Below are positions 16,570 to 25,137 of a DNA stretch of 51,204 bases, piece after piece. Source of the DNA: RGIG2945 sp045540355. GTDB lineage: Bacteria > Bacillota > Clostridia > Oscillospirales > Acutalibacteraceae. Both the position numbers and the translations under genes were made by a program. The DNA lies in NCBI GenBank assembly GCA_045540355.1, contig JAZQHB010000011.1:1-51204 (forward strand), in the 5' to 3' direction. The notes below the pieces were generated by a model. The model was not told where the DNA came from. It saw only the letters and a list, made by a program, of their open reading frames with translations, and ran no database searches. Each line of letters opens with the position of its first letter. Within the stretch, counting starts at the first letter, position 1.

Positions 16570-18624
16570 ATGAAAAACAGAAAATTCAGAGCAGTCCTGA
16601 GTGTTGTTTTAGCAGCATTGATGTTCTTCGGCACAATGTCAACGACACTCGCAGCTAACGATTTTGAATTCGTTGGCAAAGTTAAGTACGCATCTGCTAA
16701 TGGTGTGTATAATGCAACAAAGATTACACATCCGACAAAAGACCTCGGCACAGTTGACGGTGTTGTTGATTACATCGGCAACAACCAGGTAGCAGCACAT
16801 GACCAGGGTCAGGGCGACAGAGCTCAGAACTACATCTGGTCAGCAATCGGCTACGGAGATTACATTTATGCATCAACAAACTACAGCTCAATGATGTCAA
16901 CTCTTAACTTCATGGGTTCAGTTTTGGGACATAAGTTTGATGCTAATGTTATGAACTCACTTCTTAACACAATGTTCAACGGAACATTCTTTATTGCTGA
17001 ACCCGACGGCGGTAAGCCCAGCGGAGTTCTCTTTAAGATCAATGTTAAGACTTCTGAAGTTACTGTTCTTATGACTAACCCCAAGGGTTGTCAGCTTCGT
17101 AACGCAACAGAATATGAAGGTAAGATTTATTTCTGCGGTTCAGTTGACGGCTTGCCGGCAGTTGTTCAGGTTGACACTGCAAACAATGATAAAGCAGAAG
17201 TTATCTACCGTGGTATTTCTTTGCAGGATTACTATGCAGCATATCAGAAGGGCATCAGTGCAGCAGTTCGCGGCATCGGTGTTTATGACGGAAAATTTGT
17301 TGTAAGTACAATCACACTTGACGGTGCCCAGATTCTCATTTCTGACCATCCGTGGGACGGACAGGATGCTTTCGAAGTAATCGCTACTCAGGAAGATTTG
17401 TTTGATTATCCCGCATATCGTTTCCAGGACAGCATCTACGGCGGTTCTATCTGGGAAATGCAGACATTCAACGACAAGCTTTATGTTTCTATCTGCACAG
17501 GCAGACCGGAAAATCAGCCTGACTACAACACAATGCAGTCTTTCGCTCTTGTAGTTGGTGAACCTGATGCTGACGGCAAATGGAGCTGGAGACCCGTTAT
17601 CGGTGATAAAGCACACGGTGCTAAGTACACATTCGGTATTGACCCTGAAAGAACAAGAGCAGGTGCAGGCGTTCTCCATATTCATGACGGTTATCTCTAC
17701 ATCGGTGAATACAATGACGAAGAAATTCCGCTTGAAAGAATTATCTTCGATCTTGACTTTGACTTCATGAACGCAAACCTTGACCAGTCAGTTAACCTTT
17801 ATCGTATGGATAAAGATGAAAACATTGAGCTTATCGTTGGTGATAAGACAGCAATGTTCCCTGAAGGCGGTAAATCAGGTTTAGGTTCAGGCTTCGGCAG
17901 ACATGAAAATCAGTACATCTGGCGTATGGCAACATACAACGGAAAGCTTTTCGTTGGTACATTTGATACAAGTAGCTTGCTTCAGCCTATCGGTCAGTTC
18001 TTCAACAAGGACATCATGAAAATGACAGATGCTGAATGGAAACAGCTCTTCGGCTACATTCAGAACTTCCTTGACGCAACAGCTCCCAACGAAGAAGAGG
18101 ATTCAGAAGAAGTTGCAGCTATGAGAGATCTCTTTGAAGATTACACAGCTGATGAACTTATTGAAATGGCAACAGGCGAAGAAGATGCTGAAGGCGAAAC
18201 AGGTCTTTCACTTGAAGTATTACTTGACACAGTAGCAGGTCTTATCAAGACAGCTGCATACCTCAGCAAGGCTGAACGCGGATTCGACCTCTATGTTTCT
18301 GAAGACGGTGTTAACTTCAAGACAATTACAACAAACGGTTTCGGCGATCCTACAAACCACGGTCTCCGTACATTCGCAGTTACAGAATACGGTCTTGGTA
18401 TCGGTACTGCTAACCCCTTCTGGGCAGGTCAGATCTGGATGATGACAGATGACGGTGAAGAAGTTGAAGAAAAAGGTAATACTTTCTATGATTTCGTAAA
18501 AGAGTTCATGGATATCGTTGCAGGCTTTATCAACATGATTCAGGCATTCCTTGACAACTTCGATTCACTTATCGAATTAGTTCCCAGACTTGTTGATTAT
18601 GTAAAAACAAACATCTTAGTATAA
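16570..18624 (+). CDS. secreted beta-propeller-like protein of unknown function
   Basis: The 684-aa product starts with a signal peptide (basic MKNRKFR, hydrophobic core AVLSVVLAALMFFGTM, probable cleavage after TLAA). I start at ATG 16570 with GGAGG 9 bases upstream; the upstream TTG overlaps that binding site. At least six repeats of the type [GD]xLY[VI]xx occur: YGDYIYAST, YEGKIYFCGS, YDGKFVVST, FNDKLYVSIC, HDGYLYIGE and YNGKLFVGT. This is the spacing of beta-propeller blades. An Asp-box-like piece (SEDGVNFKTIT) lies near the C-terminus, and an acidic helical insertion (about 500-560) separates the last blades. No LPXTG or other wall-anchor motif is visible. Monocistronic: terminators on both sides. 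Confidence 0.75.
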   Translation: MKNRKFRAVLSVVLAALMFFGTMSTTLAANDFEFVGKVKYASANGVYNATKITHPTKDLGTVDGVVDYIGNNQVAAHDQGQGDRAQNYIWSAIGYGDYIYASTNYSSMMSTLNFMGSVLGHKFDANVMNSLLNTMFNGTFFIAEPDGGKPSGVLFKINVKTSEVTVLMTNPKGCQLRNATEYEGKIYFCGSVDGLPAVVQVDTANNDKAEVIYRGISLQDYYAAYQKGISAAVRGIGVYDGKFVVSTITLDGAQILISDHPWDGQDAFEVIATQEDLFDYPAYRFQDSIYGGSIWEMQTFNDKLYVSICTGRPENQPDYNTMQSFALVVGEPDADGKWSWRPVIGDKAHGAKYTFGIDPERTRAGAGVLHIHDGYLYIGEYNDEEIPLERIIFDLDFDFMNANLDQSVNLYRMDKDENIELIVGDKTAMFPEGGKSGLGSGFGRHENQYIWRMATYNGKLFVGTFDTSSLLQPIGQFFNKDIMKMTDAEWKQLFGYIQNFLDATAPNEEEDSEEVAAMRDLFEDYTADELIEMATGEEDAEGETGLSLEVLLDTVAGLIKTAAYLSKAERGFDLYVSEDGVNFKTITTNGFGDPTNHGLRTFAVTEYGLGIGTANPFWAGQIWMMTDDGEEVEEKGNTFYDFVKEFMDIVAGFINMIQAFLDNFDSLIELVPRLVDYVKTNILV

Positions 18625-18662
18625 AAAATATAACCCTCGGCTCAGCCGAGGGTTATATTTTT
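18624..18662. terminator. bidirectional intrinsic terminator
   Basis: A perfect 18-bp stem (arm aaaaatataaccctcggc) with a TCA loop has A and T runs on the outer ends. It serves both the rightward secreted-protein gene and the leftward prmA pair. A second smaller hairpin (ggtggac/gtccgcacc, about 18680-18697) touches the prmA stop. Confidence 0.92.
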
Positions 18663-18695
18663 TAGTGTAAAACGAAAGGTGGACTCTGTCCGCAC

Positions 18696-19619
18696 CTATT
18701 TTATTTTACATACAAAGCAGAGCCAGCCGCCGTCTTCATGACGGTCTATGACCTCAAAGTTGTTCTGCTCAAATGCGTTGAGGATTTCGTCCTCACGCAT
18801 ATCAATGATGCCTGATGTGATGAAATATCCGTCAGGCTTCATATATTTCTGAATGTCAGATGAAAGCTTAATAATAATGTCAGCGACGATGTTTGCAACA
18901 ACCACATCAAATTTGCCGTCAATTTTATCCGTAAGATTGCCCTCTTTGAAAGTAAGCTTCGGCTCATCAAAGTTATTGAGCTTGCCGTTATCTTTTGCTG
19001 TTTTTACTGCAAGCTTATCAATGTCAACACCGATTGCTGATTCAGCACCGAGCAAAAGTGATGCGACGGATAAAATGCCGCTGCCGCAACCGACATCTAA
19101 AACCTTGCAACCGTCTGTGATATAATTCTCGAGAGTTTCAAGACAAAGGCGGGTTGTCTGATGTGTACCCGAACCGAAGGCAAGTCCCGGCTCGATATTC
19201 AGAACAACTCTGTCGCCTGCATCAATATCATCACGCCATACGGGTCTGATAAGCAGCTTGTTGCCGATGTTCATCGGTTTGAAATATGCTTTCCAATTGT
19301 TTTCCCAATCCTCATTTTTGCAAAGGGAAGTATCTATTGTATATTCAATATTTTCGGTTTTAAATCTTTCTTCCAAAAAAGCTGTAGCTTCAGAAGGGCT
19401 TTCCTCAGGTGAAATATAAATATGTATAATCGCCTTTGTTCTGTCCTTTTTGAGCAAATCCTCATCTATAAGGTCAATATGGGCGATTTCCAACGCCTCG
19501 TCCTCAAGATTGCTGTAATCCTCAATATAAATTCCGTAGGGGACAACCATGTGAGCAATGCTTTCTGCAAGCTCGATGTCCTTTGTGTCAACGGAAATAA
19601 GTACCTCTGTCCAGTCCAT
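18696..19619 (-). CDS. prmA: ribosomal protein L11 methyltransferase PrmA
   Basis: PrmA trimethylates lysines and the N-terminus of ribosomal protein L11 using S-adenosylmethionine. The 307-aa product has the small N-terminal substrate domain (WTEVLISVDTKDIELAESIAHM), then NWKAYFKPMNIGNKLLIRP, ALGFGSGTHQTT-type motif (GLAFGSGTHQTTRLCLE, about 166-182), SAM site VLDVGCGSGILSVAS (about 194-208) and NIVADIII, the post-I motif. Length fits. It is 8 bases downstream of yhaM and shares its transcript. Confidence 0.95.
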   Translation of the reverse strand: MDWTEVLISVDTKDIELAESIAHMVVPYGIYIEDYSNLEDEALEIAHIDLIDEDLLKKDRTKAIIHIYISPEESPSEATAFLEERFKTENIEYTIDTSLCKNEDWENNWKAYFKPMNIGNKLLIRPVWRDDIDAGDRVVLNIEPGLAFGSGTHQTTRLCLETLENYITDGCKVLDVGCGSGILSVASLLLGAESAIGVDIDKLAVKTAKDNGKLNNFDEPKLTFKEGNLTDKIDGKFDVVVANIVADIIIKLSSDIQKYMKPDGYFITSGIIDMREDEILNAFEQNNFEVIDRHEDGGWLCFVCKIK

Positions 19620-19627
19620 AAGTCCTC

Positions 19628-20599
19628 CTATTTCAAGTTAGCTTTCGTATCAACCGCAGATAAACCGTGGTTGTAGAATTTTCTGTTATCAAGTGCCCAC
19701 TGTCGCTGTGAAAATTCACCGTCTGAAACGGCACCGATTGCATTTTCAATTTCAAAAATCCTTGAGTCAAGCAAGTCAAGTGTAGCAAGGACTTCTGCTT
19801 CTAAAAGCATGGGTCTTACCGCAACACCAAATTCAGGTTCGCCGTGATGTGAAATAAGCATGTGCTGAATAAGTCTGTATTTTTCAGCGGAGACACCCAA
19901 TTCGTCACCTGCTTTTTCAACCAAAATTGCACCTCGTACAAGGTGACCTATAAGGTTACCGTCGATTGTATATCCTGATGCAAGACCTGTTGCGGCAACT
20001 TCAAATTCGTCAAGCTTTCCGATATCGTGAAGAATTGCACCTGCAAGCAAAAGGTCGGAATTTATTGACGGATAAATCTTGCAAACGCTCTGTGCAAGGC
20101 GTACTATTGATAATGTATGATACAAAAGTCCGCCTCTGATAGCGTGATGAAGCTTGAATGCTGCCGGCCAATATAAAAGCTTTTCTTTGTTATCATTCAA
20201 AAGTTTGAGTACGATATTTCTGAAATCAGTATCAGCGAATGTGTTAACGATATTTTCAAGCTCGGCAAACATCATTTCTCCGCTGTAATCTGCAGCCTGA
20301 ACAAAATCTTCAATGTTGATGTTATCTGCGTCAATTGCAAGACGGATTCTTTCGATTCTCAACTGGTCAACTCCGTTGTAAGGAGAAATGGTACCTCTTA
20401 CCTTTACAATACGGTTTGCTTCGTAGTCACCGTGCAACTCCTCTTTGTAATCCCAAAGCTTAGCAACTATCTCGCCCGAGGAATCGGAAAGAATCATATC
20501 AAGATATGTCATGCCTTTCGCCGTAGTTTTTTTATCACAGGTTTTAATTAAACAGAAACCTTCAACGGCTCCTGATTTACCTAAACTTTCAAAGTTCAT
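19628..20599 (-). CDS. yhaM: 3'-5' exoribonuclease YhaM-type (OB fold plus HD domain)
   Basis: The 323-aa product has an N-terminal OB-fold nucleic-acid-binding domain (residues about 10-95; KTTAKGMTYLDMILSDSSGEIVAKLWD). A metal-dependent HD domain follows (HHAIRGGLLYHTLSIVRLAQ, LLLAGAILHDIGKLDEF with the HD pair, and HMLISHHGEPEFG). This is the layout of Bacillus YhaM, a 3'-5' exonuclease acting on RNA ends. The assignment is by domain order and length; the exact substrate is inferred. ATG with AAGGTGG upstream. Confidence 0.88.
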   Translation of the reverse strand: MNFESLGKSGAVEGFCLIKTCDKKTTAKGMTYLDMILSDSSGEIVAKLWDYKEELHGDYEANRIVKVRGTISPYNGVDQLRIERIRLAIDADNINIEDFVQAADYSGEMMFAELENIVNTFADTDFRNIVLKLLNDNKEKLLYWPAAFKLHHAIRGGLLYHTLSIVRLAQSVCKIYPSINSDLLLAGAILHDIGKLDEFEVAATGLASGYTIDGNLIGHLVRGAILVEKAGDELGVSAEKYRLIQHMLISHHGEPEFGVAVRPMLLEAEVLATLDLLDSRIFEIENAIGAVSDGEFSQRQWALDNRKFYNHGLSAVDTKANLK

Positions 20600-20728
20600 A
20601 TCCGTTTACCACCTTATAAATTGTATGCTTATAATTATACCATAAGAAAAAAGTGAGTGCAAGAAAAAGATTGACTTTATAATTTTGTTAGAGTATCATA
20701 TAAAATGATTAAGAAAGGGGTGAATGTT

Positions 20729-21457
20729 GTGCAGGAGTATTCAACAGAAAAGCTCGGAAACTCAATTGAGATTGTTGTAACAGAAGACCATACCTTTGGT
20801 ACTGATGCGATGCTGCTCAATCATTTTACCCAATACAGAAAGAACGAAATTGCTTGTGATTTGGGCACAGGCTGCGGAATTCTTCCACTGCTTTGGTGCA
20901 GAGGTGAAGTGAACCACATTACCGCGGTTGATATTCAAAAAAAAGCCTGTGACCAGCTCAGATGCTCAATAGAACACAATTCACTCGAAGACAAAATTGA
21001 TGTTTATAACATAGATTTAAAAGAAGTTTCAGAACATCTGCCGAGAGAAAAATATAATCTCGTTACAATGAATCCTCCGTACTTCAAAATGAATTCGGGC
21101 AAAATGGCGGATACGGAAGCCTCATATATAGCAAGGCACGAGGTCAAGTGTAACCTCGAGGATATAATAAGAACGGCAGACTATCTTTTGAAATACGGCG
21201 GCAGACTTTGTATGTGCCACAGAGCAGAAAGACTGTCGGAGCTTCTGACGCTTATGACGAAATATTCTATCGAGCCGAAAAGATTGCGTCTTGTTTCCCA
21301 AAGAGCAGATACCGCACCGTGGCTTGTTCTGGTTGAAGGTAAAAAAGGCGGAAAAGAAGGCTTGAAAATAGAACCGTCTCTATATATGTATAATCAGGAC
21401 AACAGCTATACTGATGAGGTTGTAGAAAAAGTTTTGTATAATCAAAAAGATATTTAA
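20729..21457 (+). CDS. tRNA (adenine-N6)-methyltransferase, TrmN6/YabB family
   Basis: The 242-aa product has a class I methyltransferase fold: FGTDAMLLNHF near the start, SAM motif CDLGTGCGILPLLW (about 43-56), acidic TAVDIQKKA and the catalytic NPPY motif (VTMNPPYFK, about 113-121), typical of N6-adenine methylation of tRNA (position 37 in tRNA1-Val of E. coli). I choose GTG 20729, 8 bases after AAAGGGG, over the ATG at 20705, which precedes that binding site. Its neighbour rsmI (20 bases on) matches the yabB-yazA-yabC context of Bacillus. Confidence 0.88.
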   Translation: MQEYSTEKLGNSIEIVVTEDHTFGTDAMLLNHFTQYRKNEIACDLGTGCGILPLLWCRGEVNHITAVDIQKKACDQLRCSIEHNSLEDKIDVYNIDLKEVSEHLPREKYNLVTMNPPYFKMNSGKMADTEASYIARHEVKCNLEDIIRTADYLLKYGGRLCMCHRAERLSELLTLMTKYSIEPKRLRLVSQRADTAPWLVLVEGKKGGKEGLKIEPSLYMYNQDNSYTDEVVEKVLYNQKDI

Positions 21458-21476
21458 TTTGAAAGGTATGTGAATA

Positions 21477-22298
21477 ATGGGTTCACTTTTTGTAGTAGGA
21501 ACACCCATCGGTAATTTAGGGGATATATCACCGAGAGCGATTGAAACTCTTGAAAACTGCGATTTTATTGCGGCAGAAGACACAAGAGTGACGCTCAAAC
21601 TTTTAAACCATTTTGGGATAAAAAAGACAATGCTGTCATACCACGAGCATAACAGAAATTCCGCAGGTGAAAAGATAATAGAAAGAATTTTAAACGGCGA
21701 GAATTGTGCCTTGGTAACCGATGCAGGTATGCCGGCAATATCCGACCCCGGTGAAGATTTGGTAAGATTTTGTCTTGACAGAGGTATCAAGGTTGTATCT
21801 GTCCCGGGACCTACAGCATTTGCAACCGCAATGGCGATATCGGGAATGTCTGCGGGGCGTTTTACATTTGAGGGTTTTCTCAGCGTGAACAAGCAAAGTC
21901 GCAGAGAGCATCTTGAAAGCCTTGTTAACGAAGAAAGAACAATGATTTTCTACGAAGCTCCTCACAAGCTTCCGGCAACGCTCAAGGATATGTATAAAGC
22001 CTTTGGTGACAGAAAAATCAGCATAGTCAGAGAAATTACAAAAATCTATGAAGAAACAATAAGGACAAGCCTTAAAGAAGCTTCCGAAATTTATGCGGAA
22101 TCAGGACCGAAAGGTGAGATTGTGCTTATAATTGAGGGGGCACAAAAGGTTGAAAAAGAATATACAGAAGCTGAAGCAGTAGAAATGGCAAAAGCTTTTC
22201 AGGCTGACGGTGTTTCTGCGAGCGAGGCGGCTAAAAAGGCGGCAGCTGAAACTGGGATTAAAAAAGGAATTATATACAAAAAAATGTTGGAGGAATAA
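21477..22298 (+). CDS. rsmI: 16S rRNA (cytidine-1402-2'-O)-methyltransferase RsmI
   Basis: RsmI methylates C1402 of 16S rRNA in the decoding centre. The 273-aa product has the family N-terminus LFVVGTPIGNLGDISPRAIETL, AAEDTR (about 37-42), LSYHEHN, VTDAGMPAISDPGEDLV (about 80-96) and VPGPTAFATAMAISG. A C-terminal helical extension (SASEAAKKAAAETGIKKGIIYKKM) is usual for the family. ATG with AAAGGTATG upstream. It is followed after 2 bases by a membrane-anchored protein gene. Confidence 0.96.
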   Translation: MGSLFVVGTPIGNLGDISPRAIETLENCDFIAAEDTRVTLKLLNHFGIKKTMLSYHEHNRNSAGEKIIERILNGENCALVTDAGMPAISDPGEDLVRFCLDRGIKVVSVPGPTAFATAMAISGMSAGRFTFEGFLSVNKQSRREHLESLVNEERTMIFYEAPHKLPATLKDMYKAFGDRKISIVREITKIYEETIRTSLKEASEIYAESGPKGEIVLIIEGAQKVEKEYTEAEAVEMAKAFQADGVSASEAAKKAAAETGIKKGIIYKKMLEE

Positions 22299-22300
22299 TT

Positions 22301-22918
22301 ATGCTTGAATTTTTAACACAGTACTGGTATCTCATACTGATTATGATTTTAGTCTTGATACTGACCTTTTTCTTGTGGGTGAAGGCAGCAAAATCATCAG
22401 CAGAAAGAAACAGAGAAAAAAAGGAGTTTTTTGCAAGGCTTGACAGAGAAAAGGATCTCCGCACAAGATTTTCAGAAATAACAGTTGAGGTGCTTGACAA
22501 AGAGCCTTTGGAAGATATTTTCGAGGGTGTTGTTGCTAACATACAAAGACGCCTTGATAAAACGGAGCAGGAAGATGTTATCGGCTTTTTTGATTCTCTT
22601 TCTGCACCGATGAAATATGTCTACACGGCATTCTATCTCTTTGAGGACAGTAAAGACGGACTTCATGAGTTTTTTAAAAAGAACACTTATCCCATCGCAC
22701 CTCTTTCGCCTGAGGCAATGGCGGCTATATTCGGCGATGAAATCGGTGATACAGTAAAAGAACAGTGGGAAATTTTTGATGAAGAAAATGAGGAAAAATC
22801 TGTCATTCCGGAAGAATACGAGGCTGTTAACAAAAAGTTTAAAAATCTGACACAAAATCTCAATATAAATGAAGCTGTTAAAGATTATGTAATTCGGAAT
22901 ATTGGCGATTTTGCTTGA
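22301..22918 (+). CDS. membrane-anchored hypothetical protein (205 aa)
   Basis: The protein begins with one strongly hydrophobic segment (residues about 8-29, YWYLILIMILVLILTFFLWV) preceded by a short acidic end. A basic stretch follows (KAAKSSAERNREKKE) and then a soluble, acidic, mainly helical domain of about 160 aa, most likely cytoplasmic. There are no catalytic motifs that I recognise. It starts 2 bases after the rsmI stop with GGAGGA inside the end of rsmI, so it is translationally coupled. A terminator follows. Function unknown. Confidence 0.7.
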   Translation: MLEFLTQYWYLILIMILVLILTFFLWVKAAKSSAERNREKKEFFARLDREKDLRTRFSEITVEVLDKEPLEDIFEGVVANIQRRLDKTEQEDVIGFFDSLSAPMKYVYTAFYLFEDSKDGLHEFFKKNTYPIAPLSPEAMAAIFGDEIGDTVKEQWEIFDEENEEKSVIPEEYEAVNKKFKNLTQNLNINEAVKDYVIRNIGDFA

Positions 22919-22971
22919 TAACAAGCCGTTATTTGAATGAATTTCACAAGTTTTATCGTCATTTTGACGAG

Positions 22972-23002
22972 AAAAAAACAGAGGGTCAACCTCTGTTTTT
23001 TT
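22972..23002 (+). terminator. intrinsic terminator
   Basis: The 13-bp stem aaaaaaacagagg / cctctgttttttt with a 5-base loop ends the trmN6-rsmI-membrane protein transcript. Confidence 0.92.
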
Positions 23003-23173
23003 GTTAAAATCTTATAGTTATTGTTCTCAGAGGGAAAAATAACGCAAAAAACCTGCTGTTTTCGTGCTTCTTTATAATAAAAAGCTTGCAATTTGATTCG
23101 TTTTAGTATACAATATGCATGAATATTATAGGCAACTATTGTTTATTTATTATAATTTGTGGGGGCGACGCTT

Positions 23174-24256
23174 ATGTCAAACAGAATTTTTCAGGGTATT
23201 GTCCATCAGATGCGTACTGCCATCGACAGAGTTATTGGTGTGGTCGATGAATCCGGTGCAATAATCTCATGCAGCGAACTTGGCAGAATAGGCGAAACGG
23301 ATGAAAAGTTATTACCGCTTTTCACCGATTCCGAATATAATCCCGAAAACGGATATACTTACCGCACATTCGGTGATTTCTCATGTCCCGAATATGCAGT
23401 TTTCGTAGAGGGCACAGATGATTCTGCGGTTAAATTTGCAGAGGTTCTCTGCATATCATTAAGCAGCATAAAGCAATTTTATGACGAAAAATATGACAAA
23501 AACAACTTTATCAGAAATGTCATATTAGATAATATTCTTCCCGGAGATGTTTATCTTAAGTCAAGAGAATTACATTTTAATAACGATGCAACAAGGGTTG
23601 TATTACTTATCAGAGTTTCACAGATAGGGGAAGCTTCTGTCTATGAAACAATTCAGAGCCTTTTCCCCGAAAAGAACAAGGATTTTGTTATAAATGTCGG
23701 TGAGACAGATATAGCACTTGTAAAAGAGGTAAAAACAAATACAGAGCCTAAAGACCTCGAAAAGCTTGCAAGGTCAATTGCTGATGCACTTACTGCAGAA
23801 CTCAGCACCCATGTATTTGTCGGTATAGGTACAACCGTTGTAGGCGTAAAGGATCTTGCCCGTTCATTCAAAGAAGCTCAGGTTTCATTGGATGTTGCAA
23901 GGGTATTTGATTCAGAAAAGAATATTGTAAGTTATGATAATCTCGGTATTGCAAGACTTATCTATCAGCTTCCCACAACTCTTTGTGATATGTTCCTTAA
24001 CGAAGTGTTCAAGAGAGGCTCAATAGACACACTTGACCAGGAAACATTATTCACAATCCAGAAATTCTTTGAAAACAACCTTAATGTTTCAGAAACATCA
24101 AGGAAGCTTTTTGTTCACAGAAACACATTGGTTTACAGACTTGAGAAAATTAAAAAGCTCACAGGTCTTGACCTCAGAGAATTTGACGATGCTATTGTAT
24201 TCAAAGTAGCACTGATGGTAAGAAAATACCTTGACTCCAATCCTGAAGAAATATAA
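23174..24256 (+). CDS. PucR/CdaR-type transcriptional regulator
   Basis: The 360-aa product ends in the PucR-type helix-turn-helix (NLNVSETSRKLFVHRNTLVYRLEKIKKLTGLDLREFDDAIVFKVAL, about 300-345). A GGDEF-like linker domain region (VFVGIGTTVVGVKDLARSFKEAQVSLDVA) is usual for CdaR/PucR proteins. The N-terminal 100 aa may sense a ligand. The relatives act on sugar diacids, purines or amino acids; the ligand here is unknown. I start at ATG 23174 (GGGGGCG upstream) rather than GTG 23159. It stands 11 bases before ftsE and may share its transcript, which is unusual company for a metabolic regulator. Confidence 0.8.
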   Translation: MSNRIFQGIVHQMRTAIDRVIGVVDESGAIISCSELGRIGETDEKLLPLFTDSEYNPENGYTYRTFGDFSCPEYAVFVEGTDDSAVKFAEVLCISLSSIKQFYDEKYDKNNFIRNVILDNILPGDVYLKSRELHFNNDATRVVLLIRVSQIGEASVYETIQSLFPEKNKDFVINVGETDIALVKEVKTNTEPKDLEKLARSIADALTAELSTHVFVGIGTTVVGVKDLARSFKEAQVSLDVARVFDSEKNIVSYDNLGIARLIYQLPTTLCDMFLNEVFKRGSIDTLDQETLFTIQKFFENNLNVSETSRKLFVHRNTLVYRLEKIKKLTGLDLREFDDAIVFKVALMVRKYLDSNPEEI

Positions 24257-24267
24257 AGGAGTAGCGT

Positions 24268-25137
24268 ATGATTGAATTTAAAAATGTTTCCAAGACATAC
24301 GACAACGGAACAAAGGCTCTTACTGATGTCAATATCAAGATTGAAGACGGAGAGTTTGTTTTCATTGTCGGTGCTTCGGGTGCAGGTAAAAGTACATTCC
24401 TCAAACTTATTATGAGGGAAGAAGTACCCACATCAGGAACAGTTGTGATTCGTGATTATAATCTTAACGAGATGAAGAAAAAGCAAATTCCCTATTTCAG
24501 AAGACATCTCGGTATCGTTTTCCAGGATTTCAGACTTATCCCGAAGATGACTGTTTATGATAATGTTGCATTTGCAATGAGAGTTGTAGGTGCAAGAGAA
24601 AAACAGATTCAGAAAAGAGTTCCGATGTTATTGAATCTCGTCGGACTTGATGACAAAATCAATTGTTATCCCAATGAATTATCAGGCGGTGAGCAGCAGA
24701 GAGTTGCACTCGCAAGAGCACTTGCCAACAAAGCTGATATCATCGTGGCCGATGAGCCGACAGGTAATGTTGACCCGCAGATGTCAATAGAAATTGTTGA
24801 GCTGCTTACAAAGCTTAATCAGATGGGAACAACTGTTTTGATGGTTACTCATGCTCATGACCTTGTTCGTAAGTTTGACCGCAGAGTTATTACTCTTGAA
24901 CACGGTTGCGTTGTATCAGACGGTGATGTTGTCAATTCGGCAGCGGCATCTGTTACAGATGAAGAACCGACGATTTCAGAAGAAGAAATGACCCTCGCAT
25001 CTGTAGATGAGCTTGTTTCACAGACTCCCGAATATAAGACTGAGGAGTTTGCTGCAATGGTTGAAGAAGAAATTCAGGAGAGCCTTGCAGAGCAAAACAA
25101 TGCAGAGTCTGACTCTGAAGAAGGAGGTAATGACTGA
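24268..25137 (+). CDS. ftsE: cell division ATP-binding protein FtsE
   Basis: The ABC ATPase has Walker A GASGAGKST (about 36-44), the Q-loop in VFQDFRLIPKMTVYDNVAFAM, signature LSGGEQQRVALARAL, Walker B IIVADEPTGNVDP and the H-switch VTHAH. FtsEX transmits a signal across the membrane to activate peptidoglycan hydrolases during division or elongation; two such hydrolases follow. The ABC core ends near residue 225. A tail of about 60 aa, very rich in Glu/Asp, is extra compared with the usual length of about 228 aa. Its TGA overlaps the ftsX ATG by one base. Confidence 0.94.
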   Translation: MIEFKNVSKTYDNGTKALTDVNIKIEDGEFVFIVGASGAGKSTFLKLIMREEVPTSGTVVIRDYNLNEMKKKQIPYFRRHLGIVFQDFRLIPKMTVYDNVAFAMRVVGAREKQIQKRVPMLLNLVGLDDKINCYPNELSGGEQQRVALARALANKADIIVADEPTGNVDPQMSIEIVELLTKLNQMGTTVLMVTHAHDLVRKFDRRVITLEHGCVVSDGDVVNSAAASVTDEEPTISEEEMTLASVDELVSQTPEYKTEEFAAMVEEEIQESLAEQNNAESDSEEGGND

